This document shows positions 1 through 7,376 of a DNA stretch of 36,712 nt, one piece after another (the first letter of the stretch is position 1; the number at the start of each line of letters is the position of its first letter). The stretch comes from an uncultured Stenotrophomonas sp. (GTDB lineage: Bacteria; Pseudomonadota; Gammaproteobacteria; Xanthomonadales; Xanthomonadaceae). Made by a program: the position numbers and the translations under genes. The stretch is taken from positions 1 to 36,712 of the forward strand of contig CAMICU010000014.1 of NCBI GenBank assembly GCA_946223375.1, written 5' to 3'. The notes beneath the pieces were generated by a model. The model was not told the origin of the DNA. It saw nothing but the letters and a program-made list of their open reading frames with translations, and did no database searches.

Positions 1-76
1 CGGCGAGTCGGTGCACAAGACCGGCCCGCGCGAGTGGCAGGCCCGTATCGGCAAGATTCCGGTGGTGGTCGAGTAA
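1..76 (+). CDS. C-terminal end of an unidentified protein (partial)
   Basis: The frame beginning at base 2 is open from the window edge to a TAA at 74-76 and encodes 24 residues ending in RIGKIPVVVE. It is followed at once by a strong hairpin terminator, which supports it being a true gene end. The tail is too short to assign. It faintly recalls C-termini of iron-sulfur fumarases, but that is a guess and no function is claimed. Confidence 0.6.
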   Translation, partial: GESVHKTGPREWQARIGKIPVVVE

Positions 77-98
77 TCGACCACTCCCGCTGGTGATG

Positions 99-137
99 CG
101 ACGACGGCCCGGGCTATGCTCGGGCCGTCGTCGTTTC
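99..137 (+). terminator. Rho-independent terminator after the partial first gene
   Basis: Perfect 13-bp inverted repeat (CGACGACGGCCCG at 99-111 pairing with 121-133), 9-nt loop, followed by a short T run (TTT at 134-136). It lies 22 bases after the stop codon of the first gene and before the lipoprotein gene at 180. Confidence 0.85.
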
Positions 138-179
138 CGGGCAGGTTGACTGCCAGCATGACCTGGCCAGGGAGGATGC

Positions 180-572
180 ATGTCGCGAGATCATGTTCGG
201 CGCCATCGTTGGATGGGGTTTGTAGTCGTGGCCTCGGTCGTATTGGTCAGCGGCTGCAGATCCTATGAGGTGATCATGCCGGAGACAGCCGCAGGGCGGA
301 TCTGTGCCGATCAATGCTCGAGTCGCAGGACGATGTGCATCAGCGATGCCGAGATGGTCGCCCGGAACGAGGCTTCCTCGTGTGAGAGCAGGGCGGGGAG
401 GGTGGAGCGCAGGTGTGAGCGGATTTATGTGCAGGACAAAGATGTCGAGCGTTGCGAGGTAGTCAATGGCGGAGGTTCGTTCTGCCCGGGCGTGGCGGCC
501 AGCACCGGGCCGTGCGAGGCGTCGTGGCGTAGTTGTGTGGTTGAGTGCGGCGGTCGGGTGATCGAGCGCTGA
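180..572 (+). CDS. Cysteine-rich putative lipoprotein
   Basis: 130 residues. The N-terminus is basic (MSRDHVRRHR), then a hydrophobic stretch and the lipobox VSGC near residue 26, so the mature protein is predicted to be a lipid-anchored envelope protein. The mature part has about a dozen cysteines, many in C-x3-C spacing, consistent with disulfide bonds in the periplasm. A ribosome site (GGGAGG) sits about 5 bases before the ATG. Its start (C-x-S-Y followed by CADQC) and its end (CEASWRSCVVEC) match the same positions of the next gene (CVNYC; CGERLNSCMASC), so the two look like diverged tandem paralogues. Function unknown. Confidence 0.8.
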   Translation: MSRDHVRRHRWMGFVVVASVVLVSGCRSYEVIMPETAAGRICADQCSSRRTMCISDAEMVARNEASSCESRAGRVERRCERIYVQDKDVERCEVVNGGGSFCPGVAASTGPCEASWRSCVVECGGRVIER

Positions 573-604
573 CCGCGGTCACCCCCATCAGGAAGGGAAA
601 AGTC

Positions 605-916
605 ATGCGAGCTTCCATCGTGCTGTCTGGGGTCCTGGCAGCTTTGCTGCTGGGGTGTGCCGGCTACCGGCAGGTGGCGCCAAGCGGAGATCCCGCGGCC
701 TGCGTCAACTACTGCCAGAGCCGCTACCAGGCCTGCAACGCCAATCCGCGCAGCTTCGGTGACTGCGGCGAGGCGAACCGCGACAACCAGTGCGACAAGA
801 TCACCAATCCGGAGCTGCGCGGCGCCTGCCAGACCTCGCAGGCGTTCTGCCAGAACCGCTCGGCAGCGGCGGTCTGTGGGGAGCGGTTGAACAGCTGCAT
901 GGCCAGCTGCAACTGA
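605..916 (+). CDS. Cysteine-rich putative lipoprotein, paralogue of the preceding gene
   Basis: 103 residues from the ATG at 605. An upstream in-frame start at 545 is rejected because only the 605 ATG has a ribosome site (AGGAAGGG at 591-598) and opens directly into a signal peptide. The lipobox is LLGC at about residue 18. The mature protein is about 86 residues with ten or more cysteines, including CVNYC-x6-C near the start and C-x6-C-x3-C at the end. The gap to the upstream gene is 32 bases, so co-transcription is likely. Shared cysteine spacing with the upstream protein suggests duplication. No known domain recognised. Confidence 0.82.
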   Translation: MRASIVLSGVLAALLLGCAGYRQVAPSGDPAACVNYCQSRYQACNANPRSFGDCGEANRDNQCDKITNPELRGACQTSQAFCQNRSAAAVCGERLNSCMASCN

Positions 917-1075
917 GCCGGGGCCCATTCGGGCTCGGGCATTGGCTGGCCGATGGCGGTGGCGCGCAGAGAGCGCTGCGGGCGTCGTGGCCGCCGCCGT
1001 TCCTGCACACGGTCGCCGCCACGGCTGCGGCAGCCGCTTCGCCGCACAGGTGTCCTGCCGGCGGGCGGGCGCGGC

Positions 1076-1081
1076 TAGAAT
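1076..1081 (+). promoter_or_regulatory. Possible -10 element (TAGAAT) for the GST gene
   Basis: TAGAAT lies 28 bases before the ATG at 1109 in an otherwise GC-rich 190-base gap. No convincing -35 was found at the matching distance. Confidence 0.3.
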
Positions 1082-1108
1082 GCGGAGCTTCCCGCGTGAG
1101 GAATGCCC

Positions 1109-1744
1109 ATGTCCGTCGTGCTGTATGGATCGCAGAGCACCGCGTCGCTGGTCGTGCACTGGCTGTTGATCGAGCTGGGCATCGACCATGAGCTGCACCA
1201 GCTGGATTTCGAGAAGGGCGAGCAGAAGGCGGCCGCGTACCTGGCGCTCAATCCCGCCGGGCGGGTGCCGACGCTGCTGATCGACGGGCAGGTGCTGACC
1301 GAATCGGCGGCGATCTCGATGCAGTTGGCCGACCTGTATCCGCAGGCGGGTTTCGCGCCGGCGCCCGGCAGCCGGGCGCGGGGTGATTACTACCGCTGGA
1401 TCTGCTTCTGCGTGTACACGCTGATGCCGGCCTACCGCAGCTGGTTCTACCCGGACGAGCCGGCCGGCGCCGGCAACGTCGAGGACGTCAGGGCGCGTGC
1501 CCGCGTGCAGCTGGAAGCGGCCTGGCAGCAGGTGGCCGACCATCTCGACGCGCACGGCCCGTACATGCTCGGTGAGCAGTTGTCGGTGGCGGACTTCATG
1601 ATGACCATGCTGATGCGCTGGAGCCGCAACATGCCGCGGCCGAGCGACCGCTGGCCGGTGCTGGCCGCCCATGCGGCACGCATGAAGGCGCGCCCGGCGT
1701 TGGCCGAGGTCTACCGGCGCGAAGGCATCACCGACTGGACCTGA
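1109..1744 (+). CDS. Glutathione S-transferase family protein
   Basis: 211 residues, the normal GST length. The N-terminal thioredoxin-fold domain (about 1-80) carries the cis-proline segment NPAGRVPTL and the glutathione gamma-glutamyl-binding E-S pair in VLTESAAI. The helical C-terminal domain contains LSVADF, the usual N-capping box motif. Start chosen at 1109 rather than 1103 because the GAGGA ribosome site at 1098-1102 is 6 bases from it but abuts the other ATG. Expected to conjugate or carry glutathione in the cytoplasm; substrate unknown. Convergent with the membrane hydroxylase gene that ends at 1794. Confidence 0.88.
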   Translation: MSVVLYGSQSTASLVVHWLLIELGIDHELHQLDFEKGEQKAAAYLALNPAGRVPTLLIDGQVLTESAAISMQLADLYPQAGFAPAPGSRARGDYYRWICFCVYTLMPAYRSWFYPDEPAGAGNVEDVRARARVQLEAAWQQVADHLDAHGPYMLGEQLSVADFMMTMLMRWSRNMPRPSDRWPVLAAHAARMKARPALAEVYRREGITDWT

Positions 1745-1793
1745 AACGACCGCGCGCGAGGCGGCAGCGGGCTGCGCCCGGCGCCGCCACTGC

Positions 1794-2903
1794 TCAGTCC
1801 ACGTGGTCCTCGTACTTGCGCCCGCCCTGGAACGGCATCAGGTGCTGCCTGACGATGCCGTTGGGTACCGTCTCCAGTTTCATCACGCCGTACTCCTGCG
1901 GCCACTGCGCCTGGTCGCGTGGCAGCTTGAAGGTGCCCATCAGCATGTCCACCAGCGGCAGGTGGATGGCGTAGTTCACGTCGATGTAGTCCTGCTGCCG
2001 GGCGTGGTGCCAATGGTGGTAGCGCGGCAGCACCAGCAGGTACTCCAGCCAGCCGAAACGGATGCCGAGGTTGGCATGCGCCAGCACCGCCTGCAGGCCG
2101 ACCAGGATGACGTAGGCGTTCACCGCCGGGGTGGAGAAGCCCAGGATCAGCAACGGCAGCAGCACCGCGCTGCGGGTCATCACGATCTCGACGAAGTGGA
2201 TGCGCGAACCGGCCAGCCAGTCCATGTGCCGGCTGGAATGGTGCACGGCGTGGAAGCGCCAGAGCCAGGGAATGTTGTGGTAGGCGCGGTGCAGCAGCGC
2301 CTGTGCCATGTCGGCGACGAACACCGCGATCAGGAACTGCGCCCACACCGGCAGCGACTGGATCGCCGTCTTCAACGCCGGGAACGCCGCCAGCCCGGCG
2401 ACGGTCGAGGTCGAGGCGGTGACCAGGATCAGGATGAACTGCACCAGCACGTGGCTCATGAAGAAGTAGGCCACGTCGGTACGCCAGCCCGGCCGCAGCG
2501 GTGACAGCTCACGCTTACCCAGGTAGCGCTCCAGCGGCACGAATACCAGTGCCGAGAAGAACAGCGACAGCACGAACCAGTCCAGCCCGAGCGAGTAGGG
2601 TGTCTGCCCGACCGGGTCGAACTGCACGTTGGTGCCGCCCAGCAGCACCGCCAGCGTGGCGGTACCGACGCCGAGGGTGGCGATGCGCTTGTTGCGGTCA
2701 CGCAGGATGGCCAGCGTGCCGAGGATGAAGGCCGCCGACAGGCCGACCAGCAGCAGGTGGCGGGCGAACTGCTCGTTGTAGACGGCGCGGAACTCGCGGC
2801 TGGTCAGCAGTTCCGGGAAGTGGAAGCAGGCCACCGCCATCAGGCTCAGCAGGCCCAGCAGGGCCGAGGCATAGGCGAAGAACGAGCGTCGTGGGCGGAC
2901 CAT
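1794..2903 (-). CDS. Sterol desaturase / fatty acid hydroxylase superfamily membrane protein
   Basis: 369 residues. The C-terminal half has the histidine clusters of the di-iron superfamily: HRAYH (205-209), HAVHH (218-222), a lone H276 in HAN and HHWHH (296-300). These clusters bind two irons in membrane-bound oxidative hydroxylases and desaturases. The N-terminal ~130 residues add extra hydrophobic segments (about 8-28, 48-66, 75-92, 108-125) beyond the minimal domain. AGGAA precedes the ATG by 5-6 bases. The substrate cannot be read from the sequence; lipid or carotenoid/hopanoid hydroxylation is typical of the family. Monocistronic by position, facing the GST gene. Confidence 0.87.
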   Translation of the reverse strand: MVRPRRSFFAYASALLGLLSLMAVACFHFPELLTSREFRAVYNEQFARHLLLVGLSAAFILGTLAILRDRNKRIATLGVGTATLAVLLGGTNVQFDPVGQTPYSLGLDWFVLSLFFSALVFVPLERYLGKRELSPLRPGWRTDVAYFFMSHVLVQFILILVTASTSTVAGLAAFPALKTAIQSLPVWAQFLIAVFVADMAQALLHRAYHNIPWLWRFHAVHHSSRHMDWLAGSRIHFVEIVMTRSAVLLPLLILGFSTPAVNAYVILVGLQAVLAHANLGIRFGWLEYLLVLPRYHHWHHARQQDYIDVNYAIHLPLVDMLMGTFKLPRDQAQWPQEYGVMKLETVPNGIVRQHLMPFQGGRKYEDHVD

Positions 2904-3082
2904 GGGACTTCCTGTCGGGCAACGGGTCGATTGCGCGCATGGTCGGTCAAAGCGGCCGTGCTCGGCAACCGATCGGCGTCACGCCACGGTTCACGTGGCC
3001 GATGCGGGGCCGGAGTAGAGTTGGCCGTGCAGGCCGCGGTTGCCGACGCGGGTGTCGGGCCGGCCCCCCCAGGAGTCGACGG

Positions 3083-3607
3083 ATGAGTGAATTGAGTATC
3101 CCGGCAGGGGATCAGGATCATGTCCAGGGCCGCCTGGATGCACCGGTGGTGCTGGTGGAGTACGCCGATTACCAGTGCCCGTTCTGCGAGGAGGCGTTCT
3201 CGTTGATCAAGCGGCTGCAGCAGCGCTTCGGCGACGACCTGTGCGTGGTGTTCCGCAACTTCCCGTTGCCGCGTTCGCACCCGCAGGCGCTGCCGGCGGC
3301 GATCACCGCCGAGTACGCGGCCAGCCATGGCCAGTTCTGGCCGGCCCATGATGCGCTGTTCCGCAGCCAGCAGCAGCTGGGCGAAGTGGTCTACCGCGAA
3401 CTGATGCGCGAGCTGGGCCTGCCCGAGGACGGGCTGGCCGCGGCGATGGATGATCCGCGCTACCTGCAGCGCATCCAGCGCGACGCCGAGGGCGGCGTGC
3501 GCAGTGGCGTCACCGGCACGCCGACATTCTTCGTCAACGGGCGGATGTTCACGCCCAGCCAGAGTCTGGAAGAGCTCTACGACGTGATCCTGGCCGCCAG
3601 CCGCTGA
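3083..3607 (+). CDS. DsbA-family thioredoxin-fold protein, cytoplasmic
   Basis: 174 residues. It begins in the thioredoxin fold with no signal peptide. The redox motif is C32-P-F-C35 in YADYQCPFCEEAF and the cis-proline loop is GVTGTPTFFVNG near residue 148. The layout matches the short DsbA-like domains also found fused to NhaA antiporters, which are thought to act as disulfide reductases or oxidases. The long open frame upstream (from 2891) is non-coding: the ATG at 3083 has AGGAG at 3071-3075 with 7-base spacing. Partner unknown. Convergent with arsC, 24 bases away. Confidence 0.88.
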   Translation: MSELSIPAGDQDHVQGRLDAPVVLVEYADYQCPFCEEAFSLIKRLQQRFGDDLCVVFRNFPLPRSHPQALPAAITAEYAASHGQFWPAHDALFRSQQQLGEVVYRELMRELGLPEDGLAAAMDDPRYLQRIQRDAEGGVRSGVTGTPTFFVNGRMFTPSQSLEELYDVILAASR

Positions 3608-3631
3608 GCATGCCGCCGGCGCTGGCCGGGT

Positions 3632-3982
3632 TCAGTCGAGCAGCGCGCGCACCGTCTCCGGCGGGCGGCACAGCGCGGTGCCCCTGGCGGTACGCACGAT
3701 CGGCCGGTTGATCAGCGCCGGGTGGCGGTGCATCGCCTCGATCAGCGCGGCCTCGTCATCAAGCTGGGTGGCCAGCCCCAGCTCGGTGTAGGCGGGCTCC
3801 TTGGTCCGCAGCAGCTCGCGTGCCGGCATGCCCATCGCCTCCAGCAGGCTGCGCAGCTCGGCCGGGGAGGGCGGCGTTTCCAGGTAATGGATGATGTCCA
3901 CCTCGACGCCTGCTTCCTGCAGCAGGGCCAGCGCGCCGCGTGAGTTGGAGCAGCGGTTGTTGTGCCAGATCGTTGCCTTCAT
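3632..3982 (-). CDS. arsC: ArsC-family arsenate reductase (glutaredoxin type)
   Basis: 116 residues, the usual ArsC length. The catalytic cysteine is C11 in HNNRCSNSRG, close to the family pattern HNPRCSKSR. The conserved LINRPIV block with the arginine that helps bind arsenate is near residue 90, and a further arginine follows in VRTARGTALC. The family reduces arsenate to arsenite using glutaredoxin, but many members are unproven relatives of the YfgD/Spx type, and no ars regulator or pump is nearby. It starts 4 bases after the pldA stop, so it is probably translated from the same transcript. Confidence 0.85.
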   Translation of the reverse strand: MKATIWHNNRCSNSRGALALLQEAGVEVDIIHYLETPPSPAELRSLLEAMGMPARELLRTKEPAYTELGLATQLDDEAALIEAMHRHPALINRPIVRTARGTALCRPPETVRALLD

Positions 3983-3986
3983 TGCC

Positions 3987-5126
3987 TCAGAACCATTCCA
4001 GCAGGGACACGCCCAGGCCGATGTAGGTGGCGCGGTGGTTGTAGTCGATCATGCTTTCGCCGTAGCCGTCGAACACCTGTACGTGCCCGCGCAGCAGGTT
4101 GTTGATCGGGAAGCCGTAGTCCAGCTGCAGCGAGCCATGCGCACGGTCGCCGCTGCGCAGTGAATGGCGGCCGGTCAGGGCCAGCTCGTGGCCGTTGCGG
4201 TTGTACACCAGAGTGGCGTCGCCGCGGCCCATGTAATCCTCGATGTCCGGGTTGTTGTCGTCGCGGCGGCCCTCGGGGATGCGGTACCACGGGCGCAGCA
4301 TGATCGCCCAGTTGTCACGGTCCAGGCCGACGTTGAGGATCACCCGGTTCCAGCTGCGCGAGAGCGGGTCGCTGCGGCCATTGGACTGGTGATTGAGGCT
4401 GACCCCGGTCATGCGGCCGTTCCAGCCGAACAGCGAGTACCCGTTGCGGAACGCCAGCATCACTTCCGGCTCGTAGTTGGTCTCGCGGAACGGGCGCGAG
4501 TTCTCGCTGTTGTAGGCCTGCCAGCGCGAGCTCTGGGTGTAGCCCACCCAGATGTCGCCGTTGTCGCCGAACAGGTTCTCGGTGACCTTGGTCTTGAAGC
4601 TGAGCTGGAACTTCAGCTCGGTGCTGTCCAGTTCTTCCGGGGTGGTGACGCTGTTGTTCGGGTTGGGCGAGTGCGGCATCTCGTTGGGCTTGCTGCTCCA
4701 GAACGCGGGCAGCAGGTAGACCGGCTTGTAGGCGCGCAGCTGGAACAGCCCCAGTTTGGAGTCCTTGGCCAACTCCCAGCGGCTGTCCAGCAGCGAGCCG
4801 CGGCCGGCGTTGGCGGCCAGCGAGGCCAGCTCGTCGTGCGCGAACAGCTCGTTGCGGCGCGGGTCCTGCGCATCGAGTTCCCGGGCGCTGGCCTTGGCCT
4901 CCTTGCGCGCCTGCAGGGCGGCACTGGCGGCGGCGTCGGCGGCGCGGGTGTCGGCCGGGCTACGGCCCAGCACGCGGTCGTAACAGGCCAGTCGGGCGGC
5001 GTCGGAGTCCAGCGCGAAGCAGGCCTGCGGGGTCGCCGGGTCGGTAAGGGATTCCTGGGCCTGAAGCGGGGCGCTGGTGCCGGCAAGGGCGATCAGCAGG
5101 GAACTGGCAAGAACATGGATTCGCAT
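3987..5126 (-). CDS. pldA: Outer-membrane phospholipase A (OMPLA)
   Basis: 379 residues from the ATG at 5126, with a signal peptide ending near AQA-QE (about residue 24). The active-site segment LNHQSNGRSDP gives H246 and S248, and N260 in SRSWN sits 12 residues on, matching the His-Ser-Asn triad of E. coli OMPLA (H142, S144, N156). The last residue is Phe, as expected for a beta-barrel. Residues 35-55 (ACFALDSDAARLACYDRV) are a two-cysteine motif seen in several periplasmic proteins, followed by an Ala-rich linker before the barrel. The enzyme hydrolyses phospholipids misplaced in the outer leaflet. The in-frame extension to 5246 has no ribosome site or signal peptide and is rejected. Confidence 0.92.
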   Translation of the reverse strand: MRIHVLASSLLIALAGTSAPLQAQESLTDPATPQACFALDSDAARLACYDRVLGRSPADTRAADAAASAALQARKEAKASARELDAQDPRRNELFAHDELASLAANAGRGSLLDSRWELAKDSKLGLFQLRAYKPVYLLPAFWSSKPNEMPHSPNPNNSVTTPEELDSTELKFQLSFKTKVTENLFGDNGDIWVGYTQSSRWQAYNSENSRPFRETNYEPEVMLAFRNGYSLFGWNGRMTGVSLNHQSNGRSDPLSRSWNRVILNVGLDRDNWAIMLRPWYRIPEGRRDDNNPDIEDYMGRGDATLVYNRNGHELALTGRHSLRSGDRAHGSLQLDYGFPINNLLRGHVQVFDGYGESMIDYNHRATYIGLGVSLLEWF

Positions 5127-5262
5127 GAGGTGCTTCCGGTCGCTCGTGGGGTGGCCGGGCCGCGCCTGCGGGCAGGACGCCGCGGGCGTGACATCAATGG
5201 CGTTGTGCGGGGATTGTCGGTGATTGCCCTGTCGATGGGGAGTCATGGTGCCGCCAGCCGGT

Positions 5263-5748
5263 TCAGACGAACCATGCCACCGCGAACACCGCGATCATCG
5301 CCATGGCCAGGCCCAGCTTCAGCGCCACCCCCAGCACGATGCCCAGCCAGGTGCCGAGGCCGACCTTGGTGGCCTTGCCGAGGTTGCGCTCATGCAGGTA
5401 CTCGCCGATCAGGGCGCCAGCAAACGGCCCGACGAACAGGCCGATCGGCATGAAGAACAGGCCGGCCAGGGTGCCGATCACCGAGCCGATCAGCGCCAGC
5501 CGGCTGGCCCCCACCTTCTGCGCGCCGACCACGGTGGAGATCACGTCCACCACGATCGAGATCAGGGTCAGCACGCCCAGTACCACCAGCGCGATCCAGC
5601 CCACCCGGTTGAAGCCCTCGGTCCAGGCCGCGACCAGCAGCCCCACGAACACCAGCGGGACGCCGGGCAGGGCGGGCAGGATGATGCCGGCAAAGCCGCC
5701 CACCACCAGGACGGCCGCTACCAGATAGAAGATGAATGAATAGTCCAT
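5263..5748 (-). CDS. DUF456 family membrane protein
   Basis: 161 residues, almost wholly hydrophobic, with about four membrane segments. It has the glycine-rich DUF456 features: GIILPALPGVPLVF near residue 22 and GLFVGPFAGALIGEYL near residue 103. Inner-membrane protein of unknown function. It lies upstream of pldA on the same strand with a 136-base gap, so a shared transcript is possible but not shown. The ribosome site before the ATG is weak. Confidence 0.82.
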   Translation of the reverse strand: MDYSFIFYLVAAVLVVGGFAGIILPALPGVPLVFVGLLVAAWTEGFNRVGWIALVVLGVLTLISIVVDVISTVVGAQKVGASRLALIGSVIGTLAGLFFMPIGLFVGPFAGALIGEYLHERNLGKATKVGLGTWLGIVLGVALKLGLAMAMIAVFAVAWFV

Positions 5749-5883
5749 GTCGATTCTGAAGGGGGTCGAATAGGGGTTGACTTTAAGGGGTCTTGCAGGA
5801 TTGCAATTTGGTTATGACCGGGTTAAGTTGCAGCCGCTGAGCTTGGCAAGGTCACCGTGAATCGTGGCCTGATCGGTAGATCG

Positions 5884-5889
5884 TATGAT
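5884..5889 (+). promoter_or_regulatory. Possible -10 (TATGAT) of the cold-shock gene, with a long leader
   Basis: TATGAT differs from the consensus by one base and would start a transcript near 5896, giving a leader of about 88 bases. Long leaders are typical of csp genes. No good -35 is seen 16-18 bases upstream. Confidence 0.3.
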
Positions 5890-5983
5890 TTGCTGCATCG
5901 TTGCACCTCGCTTCCTCCTTGCAATCAGCCGCCTTGCGGGGCGTATCCATCAAACGAGAGAGAGCACCAGGGAGTTAGTCGAG

Positions 5984-6193
5984 ATGTCCGATCGCGAAAC
6001 CGGTACCGTCAAGTGGTTCAATGATGCCAAGGGCTTTGGCTTCATCAGTCGTGAGAACGGTGAAGACGTGTTTGTGCACTTCCGCGCCATCCAGACCCAG
6101 GGCTTCAAGAGCCTGAAGGAAGGCCAGAAAGTGACCTTCACCGTCGTGCAGGGCCAGAAGGGCCTGCAAGCGGATGCCGTGCAGCCGGTCTGA
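5984..6193 (+). CDS. Cold-shock protein (CspA family)
   Basis: 69 residues, one OB-fold cold-shock domain. Both RNA-binding motifs are intact: KGFGFIS (RNP1) and DVFVHF (RNP2), after the family opening TGTVKWFND. It binds single-stranded RNA and DNA and melts secondary structure; members may be cold-induced or constitutive. ATG at 5984 chosen because AGGGAG at 5969-5974 precedes it and the cold-shock domain begins there; an earlier in-frame ATG at 5885 coincides with the proposed -10. Ends just before a strong terminator. Confidence 0.95.
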   Translation: MSDRETGTVKWFNDAKGFGFISRENGEDVFVHFRAIQTQGFKSLKEGQKVTFTVVQGQKGLQADAVQPV

Positions 6194-6215
6194 GACCTGC
6201 CGCAGGCAACAAAAG

Positions 6216-6243
6216 AAAGGCCCGCGTTCGCGCGGGCCTTTCC
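6216..6243. terminator. Bidirectional hairpin terminator between csp and the glycine-zipper gene
   Basis: Perfect 11-bp stem AAAGGCCCGCG / CGCGGGCCTTT with a TTCG tetraloop (6227-6230). An A-rich run precedes it and T residues follow, so it can work for both converging genes. Confidence 0.88.
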
Positions 6244-6266
6244 ATTTGGGCGGTGGTGGGTGCGGC

Positions 6267-6755
6267 TCAGCGCAGCACGACCCGGCCGTTGACCACGCGC
6301 ACGTAGGCGTTCTCGCGGATGCCGCCCAGGTCCTTCTGGTTGACCATGATCACGCGGCCATCGTCCATCCGGACCTGGATGTCGTAGGAGTTGCCGGTGA
6401 CGTTCTGCTGGATCTTGTTGCCGGCCAGCGCGCCTGCGGCGGCACCGGCCACGGCGGCGATGTTCTGGTTGCCCTTGCTGCCGCCGGTGTGGTCGGAGAT
6501 CTCATGGCCGGCGACGGCGCCGACCAGGCCGCCGAGGATGGCGCCGGTGGCGGCCGGGGCAGTACGGCCCGAGGCAACGGTGTTGATGCGGGTCACGATG
6601 CCGCAATCGGTGCAACGGTTCTGGTTGTAGCCATTGTCGTAGCCGCCACCATAGTTGCCACCCTGGTTGTAACCGCCGCTGTAACCCGGCGAGGTGGCGC
6701 AACCGGCCAGGGCGAGCGTGGCGATGGCGCTTGCAGCGATCAGTTGGATCTTCAT
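6267..6755 (-). CDS. Glycine-zipper 2TM lipoprotein (SlyB/PcP-like)
   Basis: 162 residues from the ATG at 6755, preceded by AAGGAG 7 bases upstream. Signal peptide with lipobox LAGC at about residue 19, then a Gly/Tyr/Asn-rich stretch (SGGYNQGGNYGGGYDNGY), a CTDC pair, and a glycine zipper (TGAILGGLVGAVAGHEI ... AAVAGAAAGALAGNKI) that can insert in or line the outer membrane. The C-terminal beta-rich part ends ENAYVRVVNGRVVLR. Probably an outer-membrane lipoprotein of the stress-linked SlyB type. Upstream in-frame codons to 6962 lack a ribosome site. Confidence 0.86.
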   Translation of the reverse strand: MKIQLIAASAIATLALAGCATSPGYSGGYNQGGNYGGGYDNGYNQNRCTDCGIVTRINTVASGRTAPAATGAILGGLVGAVAGHEISDHTGGSKGNQNIAAVAGAAAGALAGNKIQQNVTGNSYDIQVRMDDGRVIMVNQKDLGGIRENAYVRVVNGRVVLR

Positions 6756-6864
6756 GGTGTGTCTCCTTGCCGGACGGTGAAAGGGTATGGGCGCATACCC
6801 GGCGGTGAAGATCGTGTCGCCTTGCACGTGAATGGCGGGCCAACCACGCGTGAAGGCGGTGCGC

Positions 6865-7296
6865 TTACCTGAAATCCTGGTGGCAGGCCTTGCAGTCGCT
6901 GCCGAGCTTCTGGGTGGTGATGGCCAGGGCGGCGCAGTCGGCCGGCGGCTTGGCCAGGGCATCGTTCAGGGTCGCGCGGAAGCGGCTGGCATGGAGCTGG
7001 AAGCGCTGGTCATCGCGCAGGCTGGGGAAGGCCTGCTCCAGGTCATTGGCCAGTGCGCGCAGGGTCTGCAGACGCGGCGCGGTGTCGTTGATGCTGCAGC
7101 GGTTCTGCTTCTGGCTCTCGGCCAGCAACTGGCTCTGCTTGGCCATCACCGTCATCAGGCTGCCCGGGAAGTGGTCCTGGCGGGCCTGCAGGGCACGCAT
7201 CCCCATCACGGTGGCGACACTGCCGATCAGCAGGCCGGCGACGAGGACGAACAGATAGCGGCTGGACGTGGACGGGGAACGCACGGGTTCGGACAT
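6865..7296 (-). CDS. Cytochrome c'-like membrane-anchored protein with C-terminal CXXCH
   Basis: 143 residues from the ATG at 7296 (TGGAG 9 bases upstream). One hydrophobic segment (about 14-33) acts as an uncleaved anchor or signal. The rest is helical and ends in CKACHQDFR, a single haem c site at the extreme C-terminus, as in class II cytochromes (cytochrome c' and c-556), whose four-helix bundle carries the haem on the last helix. Expected location is the periplasmic side of the inner membrane. Redox partner unknown; no oxidase or dehydrogenase gene is adjacent. Confidence 0.75.
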   Translation of the reverse strand: MSEPVRSPSTSSRYLFVLVAGLLIGSVATVMGMRALQARQDHFPGSLMTVMAKQSQLLAESQKQNRCSINDTAPRLQTLRALANDLEQAFPSLRDDQRFQLHASRFRATLNDALAKPPADCAALAITTQKLGSDCKACHQDFR

Positions 7297-7364
7297 TTGC
7301 TTTGGCTCCAGGCTACGTGGCAAAGGGGTCGAAGGTTGACGCGCGGCCATTATGCCGGCCCGGG

Positions 7365-7376
7365 TAAAATGGAGGG
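7365..7376 (+). promoter_or_regulatory. -10 element (TAAAAT) almost touching the tcdA start
   Basis: TAAAAT at 7365-7370 is one base from consensus and ends 6 bases before the ATG at 7377, so transcription would begin at or very near the start codon. GGAGG at 7371-7375 is only one base from the ATG, too close for a normal ribosome site. A TTGACG at 7336 is too far (23-base spacer) to be a standard -35. Confidence 0.35.

Noticed and set aside
4164..5453. Long plus-strand open frame opposite pldA (429 codons)
   Set aside because: Composition is Val/Gly/Arg/Gln biased as expected from the antisense of a high-GC gene; pldA on the other strand has intact catalytic residues and a signal peptide.
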